From Halobacteria archaeon (GTDB lineage: Bacteria; Pseudomonadota; Gammaproteobacteria; UBA9214): a stretch of 18,262 bases of DNA. The stretch lies in the NCBI GenBank assembly GCA_013041945.1, contig JABDRC010000290.1:1-18262 (forward strand). The letters run 5' to 3'. Below are positions 1-6,910 of this stretch, one piece after another (positions within the stretch are counted from its first letter, which is position 1; every line of letters begins with the position of its first letter). The notes below the pieces were generated by a model. That model was not told the origin of the DNA, did no database searches, and worked only from the letters and a program-made list of their open reading frames with translations. The position numbers and the translations under genes are program-made.

Positions 1-176
1 ACCGAAAAACCGCTCTTCTCGGTACCCGCGCCCCCCGCTTTGTGGCATTCCTCGCAGTGCGTATCCAGCACCGGCTTCACGTCGCTGGCAAAGCTTACCG
101 TCGGCGACTTGCTGCATCCCGTTGCCAGTACAACTGCCACCAGGCTACCGGCTATATAAGTTGTCTTCATGACCAT
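1..176 (-). CDS. c-type cytochrome lipoprotein, 5' part only (cut by window edge)
   Basis: Reading the minus strand from ATG at 176 gives 58 codons before the window ends. The N-terminus is a lipoprotein signal: a short basic start (MVMKTT), a hydrophobic stretch, then the lipobox LATGC with the lipidated Cys at residue 21. Only 20 residues later is a heme-binding CxxCH motif (C41-E-E-C44-H45) inside a context (FASDVKPVLDTHCEECH) like that of small cytochrome c domains with an 'xDVKPxL..xCxxCH' start. The product would be a membrane-anchored periplasmic electron carrier or a heme domain of a larger enzyme. The start at 176 is preferred over the in-frame ATG at 170 because a strong AGGAGG (186-191) lies 9 bases upstream. 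It follows mgtE in the same direction after 183 bases and probably has its own promoter. The rest of the protein, and so its function, is not visible. Confidence 0.8.
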   Translation of the reverse strand, partial: MVMKTTYIAGSLVAVVLATGCSKSPTVSFASDVKPVLDTHCEECHKAGGAGTEKSGFS

Positions 177-185
177 GACGATTTT

Positions 186-191
186 CCTCCT
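186..191 (-). promoter_or_regulatory. Shine-Dalgarno of the cytochrome gene
   Basis: The minus strand reads AGGAGG here, a full match to the anti-SD core, 9 bases from the ATG at 176. It decides between two in-frame ATGs 6 bases apart. It is the strongest ribosome site noticed in the window. Confidence 0.7.
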
Positions 192-277
192 GTGTTATCA
201 GGGACCGACTCTGACGATCTGTCAGTGCGACCGCAATTCTATAGGCTGTAATTCTTCCATTCAGTGATTCAGTGTCA

Positions 278-293
278 AGCATAATCAGGTCCA
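278..293 (-). promoter_or_regulatory. weak sigma-54-like -24/-12 element upstream of the cytochrome gene
   Basis: The minus strand reads TGGACCTGATTATGCT. It keeps GG and GC at the spacing needed for -24/-12 recognition, but departs from the consensus TGGCACGNNNNTTGCW at four informative positions. It lies about 100 bases upstream of the cytochrome start at 176, in the mgtE-cytochrome gap. A chance match is quite possible. No good sigma-70 -35/-10 pair was found in the same gap. Confidence 0.2.
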
Positions 294-359
294 GTCAGGC
301 AGAAATTCGTGCTGAACCGTATCCATACCTCCTGTCCTGGTAAACCGGCAGGTCCATGG

Positions 360-1718
360 CTAGAGCAGGACAATCGTGCCCAGTCCCAGAAACACCATAA
401 AACCGATCACGTCGGTGAACGTGGTGAGGATCACCGAGCCAGCCAGCGCCGGGTCGATGTTGAGGTGCCTGAGGATAAACGGGATCGACAGTCCGGCCAG
501 GGCGGCGCACATCAGGTTGATGACAAGCGCGGCGGCGATGACGAGGCCGATATCCCGGTTGCTGAACCACAGCGCGGAGATGACGGCGACCACCACCGCC
601 CAGCCGATGCCGTTCAGTATCGAGACGGCGAGTTCCTTGTACATCAGCCAGCGCGCATTGCTGCTGCCGATCTGGCCCAGTGCGAGACCGCGTATGACAA
701 TGATGAGGGTCTGGCTGCCGGCGATGCCGCCCATGCTGGCGACGATCGGCATCAGCACGGCCAGTGCGACCACCTGCTCGAGCGTGGCCTGGAAGTTGCC
801 AATGACCCAGGAGGCGAGAAAGGCGGTGAACAGGTTGATGCCCAGCCACAGGGCGCGCCGCCGGGCGCTCTTCATCACCGGGGCAAAGGTGTCGTCTTCC
901 TCATCGAGACCGGCCATGCTCAGCAGCGAGTGATCGGCGTCCTCGCGGATCACGTCGACCACGTCATCGATGGTGATGCGGCCCAGCAGTTTGTTGTCTT
1001 CGCTGACCACGGCTGCGGAGAGCAGGTCGTGGTTCTCGAACTGCCTGGCGACCTCCACATCTGTCTGCGTGGCCAGAATGCCCCGGATTTCGCGGTCCAT
1101 GACAGCGGCGACGATCTGTTCGGGTTCGTTGGTCAGCAGCTGTGTCAGCCCCAGTGCGCCACGGTAGCAGTCATGCCGGTCGACCACGAACAGCTTGTCG
1201 GTATTGCGCGGCAGCTCGCCGCGCATGCGCAGGTAGCGCATCACGACATCCAGGGTGACGTCGGCACGCACGGTGACCACGTCCACATTCATCAGGCCGC
1301 CGGCGGAGTCTTCCGGGTAATGCAGCACGACCTCCAGGCGCTGGCGGTCCTGCTTGTCCATGGCGCGCAGCACTTCCCGGATGACCGCGCCGGGCAGATC
1401 CATGAGGATGTCGGCCAGGTCATCCGGATCCAGGCTCCCGGTGGCGGCGACCAGGTCCCGGGTCTCCAGCTCATCGATGAGGCCGGCCCGGACCTCGTCA
1501 TTGACCTGGGTCAGGACCTCGCCGCGGTCGTCGGGGTCCACCAGTTCCCAGAGAATCTCGCGCGGACCGTGCGGGAAGCACTCCAGCAGGTCGGCGATTT
1601 CGGATCCATGCAGGTTGAGCAGCAGGTGACGGATCTGGTCTGCGGCACCGGTATCGAGTGCCTGCGAGAGATGCTCGAGGCGGCCTTCGGTCGTGTCGAT
1701 GGTGGCGGATTCGGTCAT
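360..1718 (-). CDS. mgtE: magnesium transporter MgtE
   Basis: The 452-residue protein has the full MgtE layout. An N-terminal helical domain (about 15-130) is followed by a CBS pair (about 138-260, entered through HYPEDSAGGLM) and a membrane part (about 287-452) with five hydrophobic segments. The family's conserved membrane stretches are recognisable, including PIVASMGGIAGSQT and the last-helix TDVIGFMVFLGLG with its pore-facing acidic residue. MgtE is a dimeric Mg2+-gated channel of the inner membrane; the cytoplasmic N and CBS domains sense Mg2+ and close the pore when it is plentiful. It is the last gene of the PTS cluster, 72 bases after ptsI. Those 72 bases hold no clear promoter or terminator, so co-transcription is likely. 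The ribosome site is weak. Length and motifs are normal for the family. Confidence 0.95.
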   Translation of the reverse strand: MTESATIDTTEGRLEHLSQALDTGAADQIRHLLLNLHGSEIADLLECFPHGPREILWELVDPDDRGEVLTQVNDEVRAGLIDELETRDLVAATGSLDPDDLADILMDLPGAVIREVLRAMDKQDRQRLEVVLHYPEDSAGGLMNVDVVTVRADVTLDVVMRYLRMRGELPRNTDKLFVVDRHDCYRGALGLTQLLTNEPEQIVAAVMDREIRGILATQTDVEVARQFENHDLLSAAVVSEDNKLLGRITIDDVVDVIREDADHSLLSMAGLDEEDDTFAPVMKSARRRALWLGINLFTAFLASWVIGNFQATLEQVVALAVLMPIVASMGGIAGSQTLIIVIRGLALGQIGSSNARWLMYKELAVSILNGIGWAVVVAVISALWFSNRDIGLVIAAALVINLMCAALAGLSIPFILRHLNIDPALAGSVILTTFTDVIGFMVFLGLGTIVLL

Positions 1719-1790
1719 TGCTGCGTACTGTCCGTGCCGCCCGGCAACAGGCCGGTCAGCTGTGCAGTGCGCAGTGTAGCAGCATGACCG

Positions 1791-3530
1791 TCATTCGGTA
1801 AGGTCGCTGTTCAGCGAGTCGATGCGCGCCCGGATCTGTCCGGGCTTGGTGTTGTACAGCAGTTCGTCCACCAGCGGACGCAGTGATGCAATATTGCTGT
1901 TGTTGATAACGTGTTTCACTTCCTGCAGAGTCGTGTGGTGCATGCTGAATTCATTCAGGCCCATGCCGAGCAGCAGGCGGGTGTAGCGCGGATCACCCGC
2001 CATTTCACCGCACATGGCGACCGGAACGCCGGCATCCCTGCCGGAATCAATGGTCATCTTGATCAGGTGCAGTACGGCCGGGTGCAAAGGGTCGTACAGG
2101 TAGTTGACATCCTCGTCCACCCGGTCGATCGCCAGTGTGTACTGGATCAGGTCATTGGTACCGATGGAGAGGAAATCGAGGTGGGCTGCAAAGTCGGCCG
2201 CCGTCAGCGCCGCAGCCGGGACTTCGATCATGGCGCCTATGAGCATGTCCGGCGCAAAGGCGAGGGACTCCCGTTGCAGCGCATTGCGCATGTTCTTGAC
2301 CAGCGAGAGTACCTGGTGCAGTTCCTGGGTATTCGACAGCATCGGGATCATCATGCGCACCGGCCCGTGTGCAGAGGCGCGCAGAATGGCGCGTAACTGC
2401 GGCCGGAACAGCGACAGGTCCTTGAGGCACAGACGCACTGCGCGCAGGCCGAGGGCCGGATTGTTGCAACGGATGGCATCGGCGCCGGCATGCTTGTCGG
2501 CGCCGATATCCAGGGTGCGGATCGTCAGTGGCTGGCCGTCCAGGGCGTCGAGGACCTGCATGTAGCAGTTGAACTGTTCTTCCTCGTCAGGTGGCTCCAG
2601 CCGGTTCATGAACAGGAACTCGGTGCGATACAGGCCGACGCCGATTGCGTTTTCCGTGCTGGCGGCCTGTACATCCTCGGGCAGCTCGATATTGGCCATG
2701 AGGGTCACCGGGACGTTGTCTGTCGTGACCGCCGGCTCCCCGGCAAGGCGCGCCAGGCGGGCACGACGCCGTACCTCCTCGTCCTGGCGCATGCGGTACC
2801 AGGCGAGCGTTTGCTCGTCGGGGTCGGCAATGACGACGCCCTGCAAGCCATCGAGGATGATGGTCTCGCCGTCACGGACCCATGTCTGGATGCCGTGCGC
2901 GCCCACCACGGCGGGGGTTTGCATGCTGCGTGACAGGATCGCCGTATGCGACAGCGGACCACCGAACTCGGTGGCGAAGGCGGCAATGCCCTGGTGTGCG
3001 AGCAGCACGGTCTCGGCCGGTGTCAGGTTGTCGGCAAGGACGATGGCATTTTCCAGGTTGATGCCGTCGCCGGCCGCGTCTTCGCTGCCGGTTTCAAGCA
3101 GGATATGCTGGATACGGTTGATGACATGGTCAATGTCGTCCTTGCGCGTTCGCAGGTAGGCGTCGTCCATCTGCTCGAACACATCGACCAGGGCATCGCG
3201 CTGCAGTTTCAGCGCCCATTCCGCGTTGCAGCCATGCTTGCGCATGATCTTTATGGGCACGTCCACCAGGGTGGCATCATCCAGCATCAGCAGATTCGTG
3301 TCGATGAAGGACGCGATATTGATGCTGGTGCCGGCGGGTATGTTGTCGCGGATGGACTTGAGTTGTATGCGTGCCGTTTCCACGGCTGCGAGGAAGCGGG
3401 CGATCTCGTCTTCCTGGTGCTGTTCGGGGATCGCGCTTTCCAGCACCTCGATGCTGCCGCGTACGATGATGTGCGCCTTGCCGATAGCAATGCCGCGGGA
3501 TACGCCGATGCCGGACAGCGACAGGCTCAT
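1791..3530 (-). CDS. ptsI: PTS enzyme I (phosphoenolpyruvate-protein phosphotransferase)
   Basis: Enzyme I takes phosphate from phosphoenolpyruvate onto a histidine and passes it to HPr. The 579-residue length is usual. The phospho-His motif GGPLSHTAILSRS gives His195. The PEP-binding barrel carries the second signature (DFLSIGTNDLIQYTLAIDR) and the catalytic Cys in PVAMCGEMAGD near residue 508. The HPr-binding helical domain occupies roughly residues 25-145. It lies 47 bases downstream of ptsH, with a GAGG ribosome site 9 bases before the ATG. This is the plain form: no fused GAF domain (as in PtsP) and no fused HPr or EIIA. With HPr and EIIA next door and no EIIB/EIIC gene visible, it probably feeds a regulatory relay. 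Confidence 0.96.
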   Translation of the reverse strand: MSLSLSGIGVSRGIAIGKAHIIVRGSIEVLESAIPEQHQEDEIARFLAAVETARIQLKSIRDNIPAGTSINIASFIDTNLLMLDDATLVDVPIKIMRKHGCNAEWALKLQRDALVDVFEQMDDAYLRTRKDDIDHVINRIQHILLETGSEDAAGDGINLENAIVLADNLTPAETVLLAHQGIAAFATEFGGPLSHTAILSRSMQTPAVVGAHGIQTWVRDGETIILDGLQGVVIADPDEQTLAWYRMRQDEEVRRRARLARLAGEPAVTTDNVPVTLMANIELPEDVQAASTENAIGVGLYRTEFLFMNRLEPPDEEEQFNCYMQVLDALDGQPLTIRTLDIGADKHAGADAIRCNNPALGLRAVRLCLKDLSLFRPQLRAILRASAHGPVRMMIPMLSNTQELHQVLSLVKNMRNALQRESLAFAPDMLIGAMIEVPAAALTAADFAAHLDFLSIGTNDLIQYTLAIDRVDEDVNYLYDPLHPAVLHLIKMTIDSGRDAGVPVAMCGEMAGDPRYTRLLLGMGLNEFSMHHTTLQEVKHVINNSNIASLRPLVDELLYNTKPGQIRARIDSLNSDLTE

Positions 3531-3577
3531 GGTAAATGCCTCGCTGTGTGCCGGGTGTCTATAATCGCCCCGCTGCG

Positions 3578-3847
3578 TTACTCGTTCTCGCCGAAGCGGT
3601 CGGCAATCAGTGCCTCGAGCTTGTCGGCCGCAGCGATCTCGTCGCTGCCATCGGTAATGATGATGAGTTCAGTCCCGCGCGATGCGGCGAGCATCATGAC
3701 GCCCATGATGCTCTTGCCGTTGACCTTCTGGCCGTTTTTTGAAAGTTCGACCTCGCTGGTAAACGCGGCAGCGGTGGTGACCAGCTTGGCCGCAGCGCGC
3801 GCATGCAGGCCCAGCCGGTTGATGATGGTAACGGGGCGTTCATGCAT
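3578..3847 (-). CDS. ptsH: phosphocarrier protein HPr
   Basis: This 89-residue HPr passes phosphate from EI to EIIA proteins. The catalytic histidine is His15 in NRLGLHARAAAKL. The regulatory serine is Ser46 in NGKSIMGVM, the residue that HPr kinase modifies. That serine and its flanks match the hprK gene encoded about 1.3 kb upstream in the same cluster, so this HPr is likely phosphorylated at both sites. The start codon lies 2 bases after the EIIA stop codon, implying co-translation. In beta- and some gammaproteobacteria this HPr acts in regulation (nitrogen PTS-like) rather than sugar uptake. It could equally be named ptsO/NPr by position; the paired mannose-type EIIA and EI favour ptsH. 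Confidence 0.95.
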   Translation of the reverse strand: MHERPVTIINRLGLHARAAAKLVTTAAAFTSEVELSKNGQKVNGKSIMGVMMLAASRGTELIIITDGSDEIAAADKLEALIADRFGENE

Positions 3848-3849
3848 GA

Positions 3850-4251
3850 TCAGGACGCCTGCTTGCGGGTGGAGACGATAACGCCGTTATGTGCGCCCTC
3901 GACCGCGATTTCAGCCAGTGTGTCGAGGCTGGCATCCGGGTAATTGAGGATGCGCAGCAGCATCGGTACGTTGACCCCGGAGATGACGCGCACGCTGTAG
4001 CGATCGAGCAGGCGTGCTGCGATATTGCTGGGTGTGCTGCCGTACAGGTCGGTCATGACCAGCACCCCGTTGCCCAGGTCGAGCGCCTCGCAGGCGTCGC
4101 AGGCCGCTTCGAATTCCGCGTCGGGATTGCAGTCGCCGCCAACACTGATGGTCCGGATCTGCAGCGGGCACTGACACATGATCATGGTGACGGTGTCGAG
4201 CATGTCCTGCCCGAGTTCGCCATGGGTGATCAACAGCAGACCTGTGCTCAT
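3850..4251 (-). CDS. PTS EIIA component, mannose/fructose (EIIA-Man) family
   Basis: The 133-residue protein starts like mannose-family EIIA domains (MSTGLLLITHGELG), with the phospho-accepting His at position 10. It also has the conserved MTDLYGSTPSNIA strand-turn and the SGVNVPMLLRIL segment. EIIA receives phosphate from HPr and normally passes it to EIIB. It is a stand-alone EIIA domain, whereas enteric ManX fuses EIIA to EIIB, and no EIIB, EIIC or EIID gene is near. A regulatory role, through its phosphorylation state, is therefore more likely than sugar transport. Its ATG overlaps the rapZ stop by 4 bases, and a GGGAG ribosome site sits about 5 bases upstream. HPr follows 2 bases after its stop. 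Confidence 0.93.
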   Translation of the reverse strand: MSTGLLLITHGELGQDMLDTVTMIMCQCPLQIRTISVGGDCNPDAEFEAACDACEALDLGNGVLVMTDLYGSTPSNIAARLLDRYSVRVISGVNVPMLLRILNYPDASLDTLAEIAVEGAHNGVIVSTRKQAS

Positions 4252-5105
4252 TCCAGCTCCCTGTGCCGGGTCACAAGATCACCGTACACCTTGTCTATTT
4301 GTTTCGCCAGCCGGTCGACCAGGTAGACCGAACGGTGCTGACCGCCGGTGCAGCCGATGGCGATGCTCAGATAGCTGCGGTTGTCCGCCTTGAACCTGGG
4401 GATCCAGTTGCCCAGAAAATTTTCCAGCTGGTTATAGTAGTCATTCACGACCGACTGCCGTTCGAGGTAGTCGACGACATCCTTGTCCAGTCCGGTCAGG
4501 CTGCGCAAGTCCGGCTCCCAGTACGGGTTGGGCAGGCAGCGCGCATCGAACACGAAATCCACATCGGTGGGCAGGCCGTGCTTGTAGCCGAATGAGCGCA
4601 ACAGCAGGGAAAATCCGATGGCATCGCGGTGGCCAATGCTGTCCATCACCAGTTTGCGCAACTGGTGCACATTCGTGCGGCTGGTGTCGATGAACAGGTC
4701 GGCATTGTCCATGATGGGCTCGAGCAACTCGCGTTCCAGTGTTATGGCGTCGGCCAGCAGCGTTTCATAGTCAGACAGCGGGTGCTTGCGGCGCGTCTCG
4801 CTGAAGCGTTTCAGCAGCGTGGCGTCATCCGCCTGCAGGAACAGGATCTTGCAGGCAATTCCGGATGCGCGCAGTTCGCCGAGAATCCCGGGGAAGCGTG
4901 CCAGCTGATCCGGCCGGTTACGCGCATCGATACAGGTGGCGACGTTGCTGATGCGGCTGAGATGCTGTTCATGGATCTCTTCGGCAAGCGAGGTGAGCAT
5001 GCCGACGGGCAGATTATCGATGCAGTAGAAATCCAGGTCTTCCAGGGCATGCAGCGCGACACTCTTGCCGGAGCCGGAGAGGCCGCTGATGATGACCATG
5101 CTCAT
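4248..5105 (-). CDS. rapZ: RapZ family RNase adapter / nucleotide-binding protein
   Basis: The 285-residue protein has the P-loop GLSGSGKS near the N-terminus, followed by the family stretch ALEDLDFYCIDNLPVGML. The C-terminal domain contains SFGYKHGLPTDVDFVFDARCLPNPYW and IGCTGGQHRSVYLVDRLA, which in E. coli RapZ form the RNA- and metabolite-binding part. In E. coli, RapZ delivers the small RNA GlmZ to RNase E and senses glucosamine-6-phosphate, controlling glmS and so envelope precursor supply. Whether GlmZ/GlmY exist here is unknown, so the target RNA is open. It overlaps hprK and the EIIA gene by 4 bases each, placing it inside a tightly coupled PTS block. A second in-frame ATG at 5099 is a possible alternative start. 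Confidence 0.95.
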   Translation of the reverse strand: MSMVIISGLSGSGKSVALHALEDLDFYCIDNLPVGMLTSLAEEIHEQHLSRISNVATCIDARNRPDQLARFPGILGELRASGIACKILFLQADDATLLKRFSETRRKHPLSDYETLLADAITLERELLEPIMDNADLFIDTSRTNVHQLRKLVMDSIGHRDAIGFSLLLRSFGYKHGLPTDVDFVFDARCLPNPYWEPDLRSLTGLDKDVVDYLERQSVVNDYYNQLENFLGNWIPRFKADNRSYLSIAIGCTGGQHRSVYLVDRLAKQIDKVYGDLVTRHRELE

Positions 5106-6043
5106 GGATAGGCCTGCTCCAGGCGGCGTTTCTGGCGCTCGATGAAGGCCTCGCTGGCGTCATATCCCTTGGAGATCAGGATATGGTTGCGTACCGCGGC
5201 CTCCAGCAGCACCGCGAGGTTGCGGCCGGGGCCAACCGGCAGGGTGACCTCGGGGATGTCGACGTTCTGGATCGAGCGTATTCGGCGGCTGCCATGCAGC
5301 CGGTCGATTTCCGCGGCCTCCTCGATGTCCTGCAGTACGACGATCAGGCGCAGGTTGCGGTTCTGCTTGATGGCGCTGGCGCCGAACATCGAACGCACAT
5401 TCAGGATACCCAGGCCGCGCACCTCGAGAAAATCACGCAGCATTTCCGGACAGGTGCCGTTGAGCGTGTCCGGTGCGGTGCGGGTGAATTCGGGTGCATC
5501 GTCGGCAATCAGCCGGTGCCCGCGCGTCAGTAGTTCCAGCGCCAGTTCGCTCTTGCCGATACTCGAGTCACCGGTAATCAGGACGCCGGTGCCCATGACT
5601 TCCATGAACACGCCGTGCAGGGTGATGTTCTTGGCGAAATAGCTGGTCAGGTAGTAATGCAGTATCTGGATCGCGTCTTCGCTCTGCACGCTGGCGGACA
5701 ACAGGGGGGTGGGCTTGTCGGTGGCCGCGATGCGCAGGTATTCCGGGGCATCCAGGTTGCGGGTGACGATGACCAGGTGTGACGTGCCGGAAAACAGCTG
5801 GTTAATGGCGTCGTTGAGGGAGTTTTTCTTCAGGCTGTTCAGGTAGTCCAGTTCCTGCTTTCCCAGGATCTGTATGCGGTGCTGGCTGATCAGGTTCAGG
5901 TGGCCAACCAGCGAGGTTTCCATGCCGTCATCGTTACTGATGTGTATCGGATCGTCCTGCAGTTCCCGGCCGCTGATCCAGGTCAGCCCGAGCTTGTCAT
6001 GCAGGGCCGAGAACAGCGTTTTCGTGTTCAGGGTCGTACTCAT
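5102..6043 (-). CDS. hprK: HPr kinase/phosphorylase
   Basis: HprK phosphorylates HPr on Ser46 with ATP and removes the phosphate again, reading energy and phosphate status. The 313-residue protein has the N-terminal HprK domain (about 1-130) and the catalytic domain. Visible motifs are H143 in TLHGVFMEVMGTG, the P-loop GDSSIGKS at 158-165, the Asp pair 181-182 in HRLIADDAPEF, and the family signature EVRGLGILNVRSMFGASAI. The P-loop has Ser where most relatives have Gly (GDSG), but the GxxxxGKS frame is intact. Its substrate HPr is encoded in the same cluster and keeps Ser46. HprK is absent from enterics but known in betaproteobacteria, xanthomonads and some other gammaproteobacteria. It overlaps ptsN and rapZ by 4 bases each. 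Confidence 0.95.
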   Translation of the reverse strand: MSTTLNTKTLFSALHDKLGLTWISGRELQDDPIHISNDDGMETSLVGHLNLISQHRIQILGKQELDYLNSLKKNSLNDAINQLFSGTSHLVIVTRNLDAPEYLRIAATDKPTPLLSASVQSEDAIQILHYYLTSYFAKNITLHGVFMEVMGTGVLITGDSSIGKSELALELLTRGHRLIADDAPEFTRTAPDTLNGTCPEMLRDFLEVRGLGILNVRSMFGASAIKQNRNLRLIVVLQDIEEAAEIDRLHGSRRIRSIQNVDIPEVTLPVGPGRNLAVLLEAAVRNHILISKGYDASEAFIERQKRRLEQAYP

Positions 6044-6510
6044 GCAGGAATTCGACGGCTATCCCGCTGGATCAGCAGGTCGAGCAGGCACTTGTCCGAC
6101 TCGCACTTGCGCAGTGCGCTGCAGATGCGGGGATCACTGAAGATCTCGGCGATGGTCGACAGGACCTGCAGGTGTTCCTCGGTCGAGTTTTCGGGTACCA
6201 GCAGCGAGAAAACCAGGTCGACTGGTTGTCCGTCAGTGGCATCGAAGTCGATCGGGGGCTCGACCTGGACAAATGCGCAGACCGGTTCCTGCAGGGCGGC
6301 GAGTCGGCCGTGCGGCAGCGCCACGCCCTTGCCGAGACCGGTGCTGCCGAGTTTTTCCCGGTTGATCAGCGAGTCGAAAATTTCCTGCTGGGGAAGCTGC
6401 TGGGAGCTGCTGCCGAGCAGCTCGGCAAGTAATTCGAGCAGGCGTTTCTTGCTGCCGATATCGTCGCAACGGACGACCCGGTCAGGTGACAGTAAACTGG
6501 TGATATTCAT
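6040..6510 (-). CDS. ptsN: nitrogen-regulatory PTS EIIA (EIIA-Ntr, PtsN)
   Basis: A PTS EIIA type-2 domain of 156 residues from the preferred ATG at 6510. Its phospho-acceptor histidine is in GKGVALPHGRL (His67). Family features include the opening MNITSLLSPDRVV and LINREKLGSTGLGKG. EIIA-Ntr is the output protein of the nitrogen PTS; in enterics it controls K+ transport and related functions through its phosphorylation state. A longer in-frame start at 6534 would add eight residues (MFVHNEPA), but that ATG is buried in the stem of a strong hairpin (6527-6565), and the family normally begins at the later Met. No clear ribosome site precedes either start. The stop overlaps the hprK start by 4 bases. 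It lies in the usual position after rpoN and hpf. Confidence 0.93.
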   Translation of the reverse strand: MNITSLLSPDRVVRCDDIGSKKRLLELLAELLGSSSQQLPQQEIFDSLINREKLGSTGLGKGVALPHGRLAALQEPVCAFVQVEPPIDFDATDGQPVDLVFSLLVPENSTEEHLQVLSTIAEIFSDPRICSALRKCESDKCLLDLLIQRDSRRIPA

Positions 6511-6526
6511 GGCTGGTTCGTTGTGT

Positions 6527-6565
6527 ACGAACATGCGACAGGCTGAATGCCTGTCGCACGTTCGT
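6527..6565 (-). promoter_or_regulatory. long hairpin between hpf and ptsN
   Basis: Two perfect 10-base arms (6534-6543 and 6549-6558, plus strand TGCGACAGGC and GCCTGTCGCA) flank a 5-base loop. After one A-C mismatch (6533/6559), six more pairs (6527-6532 with 6560-6565) extend the stem. There is no T-run on the minus-strand downstream side, so it does not look like an intrinsic terminator. It begins just after the hpf stop codon and swallows the distal ptsN ATG at 6534. Likely roles, by inference, are protecting the 3' end of hpf mRNA, RNA processing, or damping ptsN translation. Confidence 0.6.
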
Positions 6566-6567
6566 GT

Positions 6568-6888
6568 TTAAAGGTCACGGGCAATCGATCCCTCGCTGCG
6601 GTGATGGTCGGTCATCTTTTCCTTCTGTTTCTTTACCTGCCGCTCCAGCTTGTCCGTCATGGCATCGATAGCCGCGTACATATCTGCCTGTACCGAGTCG
6701 GCAAACAGGTTGCCGCCGTTGATGTGCAGGGTGGCTTCCGCCTTGTGGCGCAGCTTCTCGACGCTCAGCACGATATGGATATTCTGGACGATATCGAAAT
6801 GACGCTCCAGGCGCTCCATCTTGGTATTGACATAGTTGCGCAGGGGATCTGTCAGGTCAACGTGGTTTCCGGTCAGGTTTATTTGCAT
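6568..6888 (-). CDS. hpf: ribosome hibernation promoting factor, short form (HPF/YfiA family)
   Basis: The 106-residue protein starts MQINLTGNHVDLTDPLRNYV and matches the short HPF/RaiA fold (beta-alpha-beta-beta-beta-alpha), ending in a basic KLERQVKKQKEKMTDHH tail. It binds the small ribosomal subunit in stationary phase and promotes inactive 100S dimers together with RMF, in species that have it. It lacks the C-terminal dimerisation domain of long HPF. The ATG at 6888 is chosen over longer in-frame starts because AGGAG (896-900 of the 6000 block, that is 6896-6900) lies 7 bases upstream and family proteins begin here. It follows rpoN by 22 bases, as in most gammaproteobacteria. Confidence 0.94.
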   Translation of the reverse strand: MQINLTGNHVDLTDPLRNYVNTKMERLERHFDIVQNIHIVLSVEKLRHKAEATLHINGGNLFADSVQADMYAAIDAMTDKLERQVKKQKEKMTDHHRSEGSIARDL

Positions 6889-6910
6889 GCTAACGCTCCT
6901 TTTTGCCGGG

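Noticed and set aside
330..350. Small inverted repeat after mgtE as a terminator
   Set aside because: The CCTG/CAGG arms are too short and no T-run follows on the minus strand.
309..1787. Very long plus-strand open frame (492 codons) opposite mgtE
   Set aside because: It is antisense to a clear MgtE and reads as a low-complexity, His/Gln/Gly/Asp-rich sequence with no domain. Long antisense frames are common in GC-rich coding DNA.
3560..3565. TATAAT on the plus strand in the ptsI-ptsH gap
   Set aside because: No -35 at proper spacing and no plus-strand gene downstream; it lies in a 47-base gap of a minus-strand operon.
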